From contig NZ_LGEL01000008.1 in assembly GCF_001636695.1 (NCBI RefSeq), positions 62,001-126,000 on the forward strand: a stretch of DNA of 64,000 bases. Reading direction: 5' to 3'. Below are positions 54,229-63,917 of the stretch, piece by piece (within the stretch, counting starts at the first letter, position 1; every line of letters starts with the position of its first letter). A program made the position numbers and the translations under genes. Source of the stretch: Pedobacter panaciterrae (GTDB taxonomy: Bacteria; Bacteroidota; Bacteroidia; Sphingobacteriales; Sphingobacteriaceae). Below the pieces are notes generated by a model. It was given only the letters and a program-made list of their open reading frames with translations. It searched no databases and was not told where the DNA came from.

Positions 54229-55359
54229 CTAAAACGCCTCCGCTAAACTGATGTAAAAACCAGTTTGGCGTTTTTCATTTGCACGTTTTTCTCCAATGCC
54301 ATAATCAACGCGTACACTTAATCCTTTTTCAGGATCAAAAAAGTAACGCCCACCAGCTCCGTATGAAGGTTTAAAGCTTTTCATTGATAGATGCCCGTTG
54401 TCAAATACCTGTCCTGTACCACCAAATATCACAGCTCCAAATCTGTTGTTATAACGATAACGCAATTCTGCTTGTCCGGCAAGTAAGTTTCTTTCTCTGT
54501 ATCGACCGGTATAGTAGCCTCTCATCATTTCGTCGTTACCCATTTGCTGGAGCAAATAGAAAGGAGTGTTTTTGCCCTGAACAGAATGAAACAACGCATT
54601 TACCCCTATTACAAATTTTGGTGATAAGGACCAGAAGTTACGAACGTTGGCTTTTATTAAACTTCCCGTAAAATTTTCGCCACCCCAGAAGTCTGGTGCG
54701 TATTGATAAGTTACTTTTCCGTAAAAGCCTTTTGTTGTATAATTATTTGAGTTTCTTGTATCATAAGTCTGAGAAACTCCAGCATAAAACACAGAACCGC
54801 CTATCTTGTGGGTCAGTGTTTGATCAGTGGTGAAAATGCCACCTACTTCTTTGTCAGTAAAATGATAATTCTCAAAGCCAAGAGATAGGCCGGTATACAT
54901 ATGGGGTAGAAGTAATTTTTCGGCTTCCAGACCAACTTTTGCGTAGCCTTGAATAAGCCTGTCCTCGTTTGCTTCAAAGGTTTCATTACCTACACCATAA
55001 AAGTTGAATGGCATTCTTTTAAAGCGTACTTCAGCGATGTAATGATGTGTATTTTGTTTAGTCCAGACATCGCCTTTTAAGGAAATGTTATACTGACCTT
55101 TGGTTGATGCTGAAAGAACGGTAGAAAAATTAGAACTACGATTTGTAAGGTCTTTTCTGTCGAGGTAAGTAGAATAAAGTGCTCCGATGCCAAATTCAAG
55201 ACCTATTTCCTGTGTATATCTAAAAACTGGAACTGGCATAAAACTCGCCCTGCGTGAGGAATCTGTTTTATTAGATAGATAGCGCTCTATTAGTTTCTTT
55301 TGAGCCATTGAATTTACGGCTATTAAAACAAATACGGTGCACAGGGAAATTTTCTTCAT
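54229..55359 (-). CDS. BamA/TamA family outer-membrane beta-barrel protein
   Basis: This 376-residue protein has a signal peptide (MKKISLCTVFVLIAVNSMAQ) and then a barrel only, with no POTRA domains. Barrel signatures are YTQEIGLEFGIGALYSTYLD, FYAGVSQTYDTRNSNNYTTK and EMMRGYYTGRYRERNLLAGQ (the RGxxxGxxR-like motif of BamA/TamA strands), ending ISLAEAF with a terminal Phe for BAM recognition. It is shorter than full BamA, like the surface antigen D15-type proteins. It is convergent with the M56 gene, 18 nt apart, and its last codons carry a terminator. Confidence 0.9.
   Translation of the reverse strand: MKKISLCTVFVLIAVNSMAQKKLIERYLSNKTDSSRRASFMPVPVFRYTQEIGLEFGIGALYSTYLDRKDLTNRSSNFSTVLSASTKGQYNISLKGDVWTKQNTHHYIAEVRFKRMPFNFYGVGNETFEANEDRLIQGYAKVGLEAEKLLLPHMYTGLSLGFENYHFTDKEVGGIFTTDQTLTHKIGGSVFYAGVSQTYDTRNSNNYTTKGFYGKVTYQYAPDFWGGENFTGSLIKANVRNFWSLSPKFVIGVNALFHSVQGKNTPFYLLQQMGNDEMMRGYYTGRYRERNLLAGQAELRYRYNNRFGAVIFGGTGQVFDNGHLSMKSFKPSYGAGGRYFFDPEKGLSVRVDYGIGEKRANEKRQTGFYISLAEAF
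54231..54275 (+). terminator. Terminator of blaI-M56 operon nested in the convergent gene's 3' end
   Basis: AAAACGCC (54231-54238) and AAACTG (54245-54250) pair with CAGTTT-GGCGTTTT (54261-54274) around a 10-nt loop with a 6-nt bulge. T5 follows on the plus strand. The hairpin lies inside the last 15 codons of the minus-strand BamA/TamA-like gene. Confidence 0.65.
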
Positions 55360-55607
55360 TGGCCTAAAATAGTGGAAAAATTTAATTATCAGTTCTGCTT
55401 AGCAACTTTAAGGCCAGTGTTTGGATTTGAAACTTAAAGTTTGCTGTTTATTCTAACTAGAATTTTACAAGTGAGGAATAAAACATTAATAGCGAAAAAA
55501 CATGGTTGTATGCATCACCAAGATGTATTAAGGTTTTAATAAAGAGGATAATTATGTAGGTTTTTGAGTAGAGGTGAAGTACAATTAGGGCATTAAGATT
55601 ATTTGCC

Positions 55608-55615
55608 TATTTTTG
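55608..55615 (+). promoter_or_regulatory. -7 box of the deoxyhypusine-synthase-like gene
   Basis: TATTTTTG matches TAnnTTTG, 22 nt before the ATG at 55638, in the same 16-bp context as the box at 51282. The gap 55360-55637 holds nothing else recognisable. Confidence 0.5.
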
Positions 55616-55637
55616 CGGCAACAAAATTAAGATCAAA

Positions 55638-56618
55638 ATGAGTACAACAAGAGGACCTATATCTCAATTCATGGAGCGTAATTATCTCCATTTTAATGCA
55701 GCTGCAATGATGGACGCTGCTAAAGGATATGAAACACACTTAGATGAAGGTGGTAAAATGATGATCACACTAGCTGGCGCGATGAGTACCGCGGAGTTGG
55801 GAATTTCATTAGCCGAGATGATTCGTCAGGATAAAGTTTCAATTATTTCATGTACCGGTGCAAATCTGGAGGAAGATATTATGAACCTTGTTGCCCACTC
55901 ACATTATAAAAGGGTGCCTAACTATCGTGATTTGAGCCCTCAGGACGAATGGGATTTATTAGAGAACCATTACAACCGTGTTACGGATACTTGTATCCCT
56001 GAAGAGGAAGCATTTCGTAGATTGCAAAAGCACATTTACAAAATTTGGAAAGATGCTGATAATGCAGGAGAACGGTATTTCCCGCATGAGTTTATGTATA
56101 AAATGCTTTTAAGTGGAGACTTGGAGCAGTATTATGAGATAGATCCTAAAAATTCATGGATGCTAGCTGCGGCAGAAAAGAACTTGCCAATTGTAGTGCC
56201 AGGATGGGAAGACTCTACAATGGGTAATATCTTCGCATCTTATGTGATGAAATCAGAAGTTAAAGCAACTACCATGAAAAGCGGCATTGAATACATGGGG
56301 TGGTTAGCAGATTGGTACATTAAAAATAGCGATGGCAAGGGAATAGGATTCTTTCAAATAGGAGGTGGTATAGCTGGAGATTTCCCTATATGTGTTGTTC
56401 CTATGCTGTATCAGGATATGGAAATGGAGAATATACCATTCTGGAGTTACTTCTGTCAAATTTCAGATTCTACGACTTCTTACGGATCATATTCCGGAGC
56501 AGTTCCTAATGAAAAAATTACCTGGGGTAAGTTAGATATAAATACCCCTAAATTCATTGTAGAATCTGATGCAACCATTGTTGCGCCATTGATCTTTGCG
56601 TGGATATTAAAAATGTAA
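55638..56618 (+). CDS. Deoxyhypusine synthase-like protein
   Basis: In this 326-residue protein the NAD-dependent deoxyhypusine-synthase fold is clear: MMITLAGAMSTAELGISLAE, VSIISCTGANLEEDIMNLVA, then LPIVVPGWEDSTMGNIFASY, GIGFFQIGGGIAGDFPICVV and SDSTTSYGSYSGAVPNEKIT. The conserved active-site lysine is Lys298 in TWGKLD. Bacteria lack eIF5A, so the product is not hypusine; bacterial relatives are known or proposed to act in polyamine (homospermidine-type) synthesis. It is cytoplasmic and complete, monocistronic, with its own promoter and a weak hairpin downstream. Confidence 0.9.
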   Translation: MSTTRGPISQFMERNYLHFNAAAMMDAAKGYETHLDEGGKMMITLAGAMSTAELGISLAEMIRQDKVSIISCTGANLEEDIMNLVAHSHYKRVPNYRDLSPQDEWDLLENHYNRVTDTCIPEEEAFRRLQKHIYKIWKDADNAGERYFPHEFMYKMLLSGDLEQYYEIDPKNSWMLAAAEKNLPIVVPGWEDSTMGNIFASYVMKSEVKATTMKSGIEYMGWLADWYIKNSDGKGIGFFQIGGGIAGDFPICVVPMLYQDMEMENIPFWSYFCQISDSTTSYGSYSGAVPNEKITWGKLDINTPKFIVESDATIVAPLIFAWILKM

Positions 56619-56661
56619 TTTAAATTAACAAGTCCTGCTTTGAAAGTGGGACTTAAAAGAG

Positions 56662-56690
56662 AATCAGTGATTTTTAAAAAATTGCTGATT
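56662..56690 (+). terminator. Weak terminator-like hairpin after the deoxyhypusine-synthase-like gene
   Basis: AATCAGTGATTTTT pairs with AAAAATTGCTGATT, using G-T wobbles, and TTTCG follows. Just before it, AAGTCC / GGACTT (56627-56653) forms another loose hairpin. Termination here is plausible but weak. Confidence 0.4.
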
Positions 56691-56782
56691 TTCGTCGTTT
56701 AAAGCATAAAAAACGAACTATTTAGATTGATTATAAATTGTATTTACTGTCATTTATTTGTCATTGGTAAGTTAATAAATTT

Positions 56783-56790
56783 TACTTTTG
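56783..56790 (+). promoter_or_regulatory. Probable promoter of the alternative complex III operon
   Basis: TACTTTTG matches TAnnTTTG and lies 81 nt before actA. TTTG at 56757-56760 is 22 nt upstream of the box. Confidence 0.5.
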
Positions 56791-56871
56791 TGGACGTTTT
56801 GGTGAAGGACCTAAGTTTAAAAGCCAATTGCGTTTATAAAGTTTTTTAAAAAATAGCATAAAATACTCATT

Positions 56872-58164
56872 ATGAGGGATATCTCATTGATCGTTAGAAG
56901 AGTTTGGAAGTCGGCATTCATGTTTACGGCTCTATCTGTTTTAATCGTTTCTGCAACACAGGCACAAGATGTAGTAGAGGGCCGCAAACTATTTAAGGAT
57001 AATTGTAATTCTTGTCACCAGTTAGATCGCAATAGTACTGGTCCTGCATTAACACCGAAACTTAACGAGCTTGATGAAGCTTTTGCAATCAAGTGGATCA
57101 GAAACTGGAAAGCATTAGTTGATGCGGGTGACAAGCAAGCCATCGAGGCTTCTAAGTTCTCATCTGCTGAAATGACAACGTTTCCACGTTTGACTGATGA
57201 TCAGATTAAAAACATTATAGCTTACGCTAAAGCAGGTGAGCCTAAGAAAGAAGGAGAGAAGGCAGCAACAGAAGGAGCTTCTGAAGGTGTTTCCAGTTTC
57301 TCAATCGCAGGGGTTGCTGCAATTATTCTGATATCTATTATTGTATTGATCGTTTTGGGTCGTGCGATAAAAATGTTAGAGCGTTTAATACTTCAAAAGC
57401 AAGGAGTTGTTCTTGCAGAGGAAGAAAACGTTTCTCTAGGCGCAGGCATTAAAAGATTGTTTAAGAATAAGAAATTTGTATTCTTCTTTATCCTTTGTTT
57501 AATTGTAACTTTAGGTTCATTTGGCTGGATGGGTATGTGGAATACAGGTGTTCATACTGGTTACCAACCGGTTCAACCAATCAAATTCTCGCATGAGCTT
57601 CACGCTGGTACCAATCAAATTGATTGTCAGTATTGCCATGCCGGCGCATTTAAATCGAAAAATTCAACTATTCCATCCCTGAATGTTTGTATGAACTGTC
57701 ACAAATCAGTACAGGCAACAGAAAAATATGATGGCGAGATCTCACCAGAGATTCAAAAGATTTACACTGCACTTGGATATGATCCGGCAACTATGACCTA
57801 TGATCACTCGAAAGAAAAACCAGTTGAGTGGGTTCGTGTTCATAACCTTCCTGACTTTGCTTACTTTAACCACTCTCAACACGTTGTTGTAGGTGAAGAA
57901 GCTATCAGAAAAGAAAAAGGTTTAAAACCTAATGAGCCTGTTTGCTTTGCATGTCATGGTCCGGTTGACACAATGGAAGAGATTTATCAGTACTCTCCAC
58001 TTACCATGAAATGGTGTGTTAACTGTCATAAAGACACTAAGCTTGAAGTTAAAGGAAATGCATTCTATGATAAGATTATAGAAGCGCATGAGAAAATCAA
58101 GAAAGGTGAGAAAATCACTCCAGCAGCATTGGGTGGTTTAGAGTGTGGTAAGTGCCACTATTAA
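56872..58164 (+). CDS. actA: Alternative complex III subunit A: multihaem cytochrome c with fused N-terminal cytochrome domain
   Basis: This 430-residue subunit has a signal peptide (about 1-32) and then a class-I-like cytochrome c domain (CNSCH at 45-49). Two membrane helices follow (about 144-163 and 202-222), then a pentahaem part with CQYCH (252-256), CMNCH (273-277), CFACH, CVNCH and CGKCH. There are six CxxCH motifs in all. ActA carries electrons from the quinol-oxidising core towards the terminal cytochrome oxidase. It is the first gene of the operon, 47 nt before actB. Confidence 0.92.
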   Translation: MRDISLIVRRVWKSAFMFTALSVLIVSATQAQDVVEGRKLFKDNCNSCHQLDRNSTGPALTPKLNELDEAFAIKWIRNWKALVDAGDKQAIEASKFSSAEMTTFPRLTDDQIKNIIAYAKAGEPKKEGEKAATEGASEGVSSFSIAGVAAIILISIIVLIVLGRAIKMLERLILQKQGVVLAEEENVSLGAGIKRLFKNKKFVFFFILCLIVTLGSFGWMGMWNTGVHTGYQPVQPIKFSHELHAGTNQIDCQYCHAGAFKSKNSTIPSLNVCMNCHKSVQATEKYDGEISPEIQKIYTALGYDPATMTYDHSKEKPVEWVRVHNLPDFAYFNHSQHVVVGEEAIRKEKGLKPNEPVCFACHGPVDTMEEIYQYSPLTMKWCVNCHKDTKLEVKGNAFYDKIIEAHEKIKKGEKITPAALGGLECGKCHY

Positions 58165-58210
58165 TTAGAGTTTAATAAAAGAACGTTCGATAAACAGTAA
58201 TATAGCTTAA

Positions 58211-61200
58211 ATGGAAAGCAATAAAAAATACTGGAAAGGCTTAGAAGAGTATAAAAACACTCCGGATTTTGTTAAAAATAACAAAAACGAATTTGCTGAG
58301 CCACTTCCAATAGAAGATGTTTTAAATGAAGCAGGGTTAAGTACAGTAACTCCACGCCGCGACTTTTTAAAAGCTTTAGGCTTTGGGTTAGGTGCGGTAA
58401 CATTGGCAGCTTGTCAAACTGCTCCTGTTCACAAATCAATTCCTTACCTGGTTAAACCTGAAGATGTGGTTCCGGGAATACCGAACTATTATGTTTCAAG
58501 TTTTAACGGACAAAGTGTTTTAGTTAAGACCAGAGAGGGAAGACCGATTAAAATTGAACCAAATCCTAATGCAGGAACGTTTAATTGTGGTACTGATGCT
58601 CAAGCTCAGGCTTCTGTATTAGATCTTTATGATGTTTCAAAACTTAAAGCTCCTGTATTGAAGGATGCAGAGAGTAACTGGGCTGAGATTGATAAGTTTG
58701 TACAAGCAGAACTGAATAAGGCACAGGCTTCAGGAAAGAAAATTCGTATTGTTTCATCTTCAGTAAGCAGCCCTTCTACTAAGTCGGTTGTTGCTGATTT
58801 TACAACTGCTTATCCTACTACTAAGCATGTTCAGTATGATGCTGTTTCTTACACAGGTATTATTAAAGCAAATGAAAATAGCTTTGGTAAAGCTGTTATT
58901 CCTAAATATAACTTTGATAAAGCTGATCTGATTGTAAGTTTCGGAGCAGACTTTTTAGGTACATGGATTAGCGGAGAAGAATTTACTTCACAGTATGTTT
59001 CGAACAGAGATCATAAATCTTTGAAAGCTGGTAAAATGTCTCGCCACTTCCAATTCGAAGCTGGTATGAGCTTAACAGGAACAAATGCAGATACGCGTGT
59101 TCCGGTGAAATTATCAGAAGAGGGCCCCGCTTTAATTGCTTTATATAATGCAATTACAGGAAATACTTTAGCCGGCGCTGCTTTACCTAACAATGTTACT
59201 GCTGATAAAGCGCTTAAGTTAATAGCTAAGGAATTATTACAGAATAAAGGAAAGTCACTTGTAGTTTCAGGCTCTAATGATGTGTCTACCCAAATATTGG
59301 TAAATGCAATCAACTCTGCAATTGGTAGCTATGGTACTACTATAGATCTTGATAACCCTTGTAAACGTTACGCTGGTAATGACGCAGAATTTGCTGAGTT
59401 TATTAACGAGATGAATAGAGGCGAAGTTGCCGCAGTATTTTTCTTAGATAGCAACCCTGCTTATGATGTTGCAAACGCTAAAGGATTTACCGATGGACTA
59501 ACTAAAGTAGACTTAAAGGTTTCTTTCTCGGATAGAAAAGATGAAACTTCAACATTATGTAATGTAATCGCAATTAACCATAATTATTTAGAGTCATGGG
59601 GTGATGCGAATGCATACGAAGGATATTATTCAATAGTTCAACCAACAATCAACCCTGTATTTAATTCACGTCAGGCTGAGGAAAGTCTTTTAATTTGGTC
59701 TAACGGACCGGTTAAAGAATATTATCAGTACGTGCGTAATAACTGGGAGAAAAGCATTTTACCTGCATTAGGTAAAACATGGCAGGATGTATTGCAAACA
59801 GGTGTTTTTGCTTCGGCATTGAAACCTGCGACTACATACACATTTAGCTTATCGCTTGCTGCTGTAATACCTTCTATTGTAAATAATAGCAAAGCTTTAG
59901 CTAAGGATATCGAATTACAGGTTTACGAAAGTATTCCGATGAGAGACGGTAAACATGCAAATAATGCATTCTTACAAGAATTACCGGATCCTGTTTCTAA
60001 AGTAACATGGGATAATTATATTGCTTTAGCTCCTAAATTTGCTAAAGAATTAGGCTTTAAAGAGTTTGATATTGTTTCAATAAAAGACGATAAAGGTTAT
60101 GAAATTGAGCTGCCTGTGCTTATTCAGCCAGGACAAGCTCAGGGAACAGCTTCTGTCGCTTTAGGTTATGGACGTACAAAGGTTGGTAAAGCTGGAGATA
60201 ACGTTGGTAAAAATGCTTATCCATTTGTAAGCTTTACCAATGGTACTTCTAAATATGCAACTACTGTTAAACTTTCTGGAACAGGAAAAACGGAAGAATT
60301 AGCTCAAACGCAAACTCACCACTCTTTTGAGGGTAGAAATATTATTCGCGAGGCTACTTTTACAGAATACAAAAAGAATCCAGCTGCTGGTTCTGGTAAT
60401 GACCATGCAAAACATAAAACTTACGATCTGTGGGATAAGTATGAGAAACCAGGTAACAACTGGGTTATGGCAATCGATTTGAATGCTTGTACTGGTTGCG
60501 GTTCTTGTATTGTTGCTTGTAACGTGGAAAATAACATTCCGGTTGTAGGTAAAACAGAAGTACGCAGACGTAGAGAGATGCACTGGATCCGTATTGATCG
60601 TTATTACAGCTTTAATGTTGAAAGTGAAGGTCATGCAGAGGAAGCAGGACATGGTGAGCATGGAAATGGTATCAACTCGGTAAGTAAAGAGAAAGAAATT
60701 GCTCATTTAGAAAACCTTGATAATGTTTCTGTAGTACATCAGCCAATGCTTTGTCAGCATTGTGATCATGCTCCTTGTGAAACTGTTTGTCCGGTATTGG
60801 CAACAGTACACTCATCAGATGGCTTGAACCATATGGCTTATAACCGTTGTGTGGGTACACGTTACTGTGCAAACAACTGTCCATATAAAGTACGTCGTTT
60901 CAACTGGTTTAACTATTGGAATGATTCACGTTTCGATAATTACCTGAATAATGAATTTACTCAGTTGGTTCTTAACCCTGATGTAACTACACGTTCTAGA
61001 GGGGTTATGGAGAAATGCTCTATGTGTATTCAGCGTATTCAGGCTGGTAAGTTGCAAGCTAAAATTGAAAAACGTCCATTAAAAGATGGCGATATCAAAA
61101 TGGCTTGTCAGCAAGCTTGTTCTGCCAATGCAATCATATTTGGAGATGGCAACGATCCTAACTCGGAAGTATCTAAAGCATTACGTAGTGAGCGCATTTA

Positions 61201-61285
61201 CTATGTTTTAGAAGAGATAAACGTACAACCGGGTGTAGGTTATATGACAAAAATTAGAAATACAGATACAACAGTACAAGCGTAA
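58211..61285 (+). CDS. actB: Alternative complex III subunit B: molybdopterin-oxidoreductase-like and ferredoxin fusion
   Basis: This 1024-residue protein begins with the conserved KYWKGLEEYKNTPDF. A twin-arginine-type signal follows at about 48-68 (TPRRDFLKALGFGLG, then LAAC). The long central part is a molybdopterin-oxidoreductase-like fold that in this family carries no molybdenum. The C-terminal part has four Fe-S ligand groups: CTGCGSCIVAC, CQHCDHAPCETVC, CVGTRYCANNC, and CSMC with CQQAC. The B1 and B2 parts are fused, as usual in Bacteroidota. It lies on the periplasmic side, passing electrons from quinol to ActA. actC follows 23 nt later. Confidence 0.95.
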   Translation: MESNKKYWKGLEEYKNTPDFVKNNKNEFAEPLPIEDVLNEAGLSTVTPRRDFLKALGFGLGAVTLAACQTAPVHKSIPYLVKPEDVVPGIPNYYVSSFNGQSVLVKTREGRPIKIEPNPNAGTFNCGTDAQAQASVLDLYDVSKLKAPVLKDAESNWAEIDKFVQAELNKAQASGKKIRIVSSSVSSPSTKSVVADFTTAYPTTKHVQYDAVSYTGIIKANENSFGKAVIPKYNFDKADLIVSFGADFLGTWISGEEFTSQYVSNRDHKSLKAGKMSRHFQFEAGMSLTGTNADTRVPVKLSEEGPALIALYNAITGNTLAGAALPNNVTADKALKLIAKELLQNKGKSLVVSGSNDVSTQILVNAINSAIGSYGTTIDLDNPCKRYAGNDAEFAEFINEMNRGEVAAVFFLDSNPAYDVANAKGFTDGLTKVDLKVSFSDRKDETSTLCNVIAINHNYLESWGDANAYEGYYSIVQPTINPVFNSRQAEESLLIWSNGPVKEYYQYVRNNWEKSILPALGKTWQDVLQTGVFASALKPATTYTFSLSLAAVIPSIVNNSKALAKDIELQVYESIPMRDGKHANNAFLQELPDPVSKVTWDNYIALAPKFAKELGFKEFDIVSIKDDKGYEIELPVLIQPGQAQGTASVALGYGRTKVGKAGDNVGKNAYPFVSFTNGTSKYATTVKLSGTGKTEELAQTQTHHSFEGRNIIREATFTEYKKNPAAGSGNDHAKHKTYDLWDKYEKPGNNWVMAIDLNACTGCGSCIVACNVENNIPVVGKTEVRRRREMHWIRIDRYYSFNVESEGHAEEAGHGEHGNGINSVSKEKEIAHLENLDNVSVVHQPMLCQHCDHAPCETVCPVLATVHSSDGLNHMAYNRCVGTRYCANNCPYKVRRFNWFNYWNDSRFDNYLNNEFTQLVLNPDVTTRSRGVMEKCSMCIQRIQAGKLQAKIEKRPLKDGDIKMACQQACSANAIIFGDGNDPNSEVSKALRSERIYYVLEEINVQPGVGYMTKIRNTDTTVQA

Positions 61286-61308
61286 GCTGATATTAAAGAA
61301 AATAAATT

Positions 61309-62781
61309 ATGTCAGGACATAACGAATCAATATTAAGAGAACCATTAATCACCGGCAAGAATATCACGTATGCAAAAATTACGGATGATATTTTAATGCC
61401 AGTAGAAAATAAGCCTAACAGGGCATGGTGGATTGGATTTATAATTGCACTTTGCGGTGCTACTCTTTGGGTAGTGGCTGTAGGCTATACCTTCTGGTTC
61501 GGTATCGGAGCATGGGGATTAAATAAAACAGTAGGATGGGCATGGGATATCACCGGTTTCGTATGGTGGGTAGGTATTGGTCACGCAGGAACATTGATTT
61601 CAGCAGTATTATTACTCTTCCGTCAGAATTGGCGTAACTCGATTAACCGCTCTGCTGAGGCGATGACCATATTTGCCGTTATTTGTGCGGCTACATATGT
61701 TGTATCTCACATGGGAAGACCATGGTTAGCATATTGGGTACTTCCATTACCAAATCAATTCGGATCACTTTGGGTTAACTTTAACTCTCCGTTGGTTTGG
61801 GATATGTTTGCGATCTCTACTTATTTCTCGGTATCACTATTATTCTGGTATACAGGTCTTTTACCTGATATCGCGACTATTCGTGACCGTGCAACTGGAA
61901 TAAGACGTAAAGTTTATTCAATCATGTCATTCGGATGGGCTGGAAATGTTAAGACTTGGCAACGTTTTGAAGCTGTATCTATAATATTAGCGGGTATTTC
62001 TACTCCTCTTGTACTTTCGGTACACACCATTGTATCTATGGACTTTGCAACTTCAGTAATTCCAGGATGGCATACTACAATTTTCCCCCCTTATTTCGTA
62101 GCAGGGGCGATCTTCTCTGGATTTGCGATGGTATTAACCTTATTATTGGTTGCTCGTAAAGTATTAGGTCTTGAGAACTACATCACCATGTTCCACATTG
62201 AGTCGATGAATAAGATCATCATTTTAACAGGATCCATTGTTGGTGTTGCTTACTTAACAGAATTCTTCATTGCCTGGTATTCAGGCTCTGAATATGAGCA
62301 ATATGCTTTCATCAACCGTTCAACAGGACCTTACTGGTGGGCATACTGGATGATGATGACATGTAACGTAATTTCTCCGCAGTTGTTATGGTTCAAAAAG
62401 ATCCGTACCAGTATTGCAGCTACCTGGATTTTATCTATTGTAGTGAATATAGGTATGTGGTTTGAGCGTTTCGTAATCATCGTAACTTCATTACACCGTG
62501 ATTATCTACCATCGAGCTGGGCTATGTTCTATCCATCTTGGGTTGACGTAAGTGTGTTCGTAGGATCTATAGGTGTATTCTTTACCTTGTTCTTATTATT
62601 CTTAAGAGTGTTACCTTCTATTGCTATTGCAGAGGTTAAGTTACTACTTAAGAGTGCTAGTGAGCAAGCTAAATTAGAGCAGATTAAAGAAGGGCATCTT
62701 GAAAAAGAACATGTAACAGAATACATTGAGTCTTTAGAGAAATTTGATAGTGTTAAACAAGAAGATTACGCAAAAATATAA
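61309..62781 (+). CDS. actC: Alternative complex III subunit C: NrfD/PsrC-like quinol-binding membrane protein
   Basis: This 490-residue protein has about ten membrane helices, among them WWIGFIIALCGATLWVVAVG, GFVWWVGIGHAGTLISAVLL, then AVICAATYVVSHMGRPWLAY and MSFGWAGNVKTWQRFE. It is an NrfD/PsrC-type protein. ActC is one of two large membrane subunits and probably binds quinol and moves protons. A charged C-terminal tail (about 450-490) is typical. It is 2 nt from actD, so they are coupled. Confidence 0.96.
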   Translation: MSGHNESILREPLITGKNITYAKITDDILMPVENKPNRAWWIGFIIALCGATLWVVAVGYTFWFGIGAWGLNKTVGWAWDITGFVWWVGIGHAGTLISAVLLLFRQNWRNSINRSAEAMTIFAVICAATYVVSHMGRPWLAYWVLPLPNQFGSLWVNFNSPLVWDMFAISTYFSVSLLFWYTGLLPDIATIRDRATGIRRKVYSIMSFGWAGNVKTWQRFEAVSIILAGISTPLVLSVHTIVSMDFATSVIPGWHTTIFPPYFVAGAIFSGFAMVLTLLLVARKVLGLENYITMFHIESMNKIIILTGSIVGVAYLTEFFIAWYSGSEYEQYAFINRSTGPYWWAYWMMMTCNVISPQLLWFKKIRTSIAATWILSIVVNIGMWFERFVIIVTSLHRDYLPSSWAMFYPSWVDVSVFVGSIGVFFTLFLLFLRVLPSIAIAEVKLLLKSASEQAKLEQIKEGHLEKEHVTEYIESLEKFDSVKQEDYAKI

Positions 62782-62783
62782 CA

Positions 62784-63320
62784 ATGAATAATATCAAATA
62801 TATTTTAGGCAGTTTTGGTGATCCTGATGAAATGATGCATGGAATTCAAAAATTGCAGGATAATAACATTAAGATACATGATGTTTATACACCGATGCCA
62901 ATCCACGGTATCGAGGCAAAGCTTGGTGTTAAACGTTCAAGGTTGGATATAGCAGCTTTCTTTTTTGGAATTACTGGTACAATGACCATGTTGTCGTTCG
63001 TGTACTTTGCTGCAGCGTATGATTGGCCAATTAATATTGGTGGTAAACCGCATTTTGCATTACCGGATTTTATTCCAATTACGTTTGAGCTTACCATTTT
63101 GTTTTGTGCTTTTGGCCTGGTTGGTTCTTATTATGCTTCGACCCATTTATTTCCGGGAAGAGCTCCAAGGGTAATGGACTTAAGAGCAACTGATGACAGG
63201 TTTATTATTGCCATTGATGCAAAAGAAAATGCTGAGCACAGTAAGATAGATGATTTATTAAAAGAAGCTGGTGCTTTAGAAGTAAAGTATAATGAAAGGA
63301 AGTATGTTAGCTATGAATAG
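62784..63320 (+). CDS. actD: Alternative complex III subunit D (DUF3341)
   Basis: This 178-residue DUF3341 protein has a cytoplasmic N-terminal domain (IKYILGSFGDPDEMMHGIQK, VYTPMPIHGIE) and two helices (AAFFFGITGTMTMLSFVYFA, and FELTILFCAFGLVGSYYAST). The C-terminus looks ferredoxin-like (DRFIIAIDAKENAEHSKIDD). It is a structural subunit of the complex. It overlaps the actE start region. Confidence 0.95.
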   Translation: MNNIKYILGSFGDPDEMMHGIQKLQDNNIKIHDVYTPMPIHGIEAKLGVKRSRLDIAAFFFGITGTMTMLSFVYFAAAYDWPINIGGKPHFALPDFIPITFELTILFCAFGLVGSYYASTHLFPGRAPRVMDLRATDDRFIIAIDAKENAEHSKIDDLLKEAGALEVKYNERKYVSYE

Positions 63321-63903
63321 GAATAAAGTAGTTTTAACCTCGTTTTGTATTCTTGCCACCGCTGTTATTTTTTCAGCATGCAGAGATAAACGTAGTACGG
63401 GTTTAGAATACGCAAGGAATATGTATGACCCGATTGCTTATAATCCGGATCAGCCAAATAAGAACTTTGCAAATGGACAAACCGCACAGACTCCACCAAA
63501 GCACACTGCTCCGGTTGGATTTGTTGAAGAAGATATTTATCCAAATACGAAAGAAGGTTATGAGGAAGCTGGTGTTAAATTGATAAGCAGTTTACCAGTA
63601 ACTGAGCAGAATCTTTTACAAGGACAGCATTTATTTAATGCATTTTGTTCACCGTGCCACGGTAAAGAAGGCGACGGACAAGGTCATCTTGTCAAATTGG
63701 AAAAAATTAATGGTGTTCCATCGTTTCATGATCCTGAGAAAACCTCATCAAGAGGAGGTCTGATGAAAGATCTATCCGCAGGTAAGATTTATCATACAAT
63801 TAAATATGGTGTTAACATGATGGGTTCATACGCATCACAATTATCACCAGAAGAGAGATGGAAAGTAGTACTTTATGTACAACAATTACAAAAAGCAAAA
63901 TAG
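63313..63903 (+). CDS. actE: Alternative complex III subunit E: monohaem cytochrome c lipoprotein
   Basis: From the ATG at 63313 this is a 196-residue protein with a lipobox (AVIFSAC, Cys about 23). The single haem motif FCSPCHGKEGDGQGH is followed by GVNMMGSYASQLSPEERWKV, which supplies the Met ligand. In-frame ATGs at 63292 and 63304 would lengthen the N-terminus; AGGA just before 63304 makes that start possible too. MNRNK followed by the hydrophobic core is the most natural signal peptide. It overlaps actD by 8 nt. Confidence 0.93.
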   Translation: MNRNKVVLTSFCILATAVIFSACRDKRSTGLEYARNMYDPIAYNPDQPNKNFANGQTAQTPPKHTAPVGFVEEDIYPNTKEGYEEAGVKLISSLPVTEQNLLQGQHLFNAFCSPCHGKEGDGQGHLVKLEKINGVPSFHDPEKTSSRGGLMKDLSAGKIYHTIKYGVNMMGSYASQLSPEERWKVVLYVQQLQKAK

Positions 63904-63917
63904 AAAAGAAGAAATAA

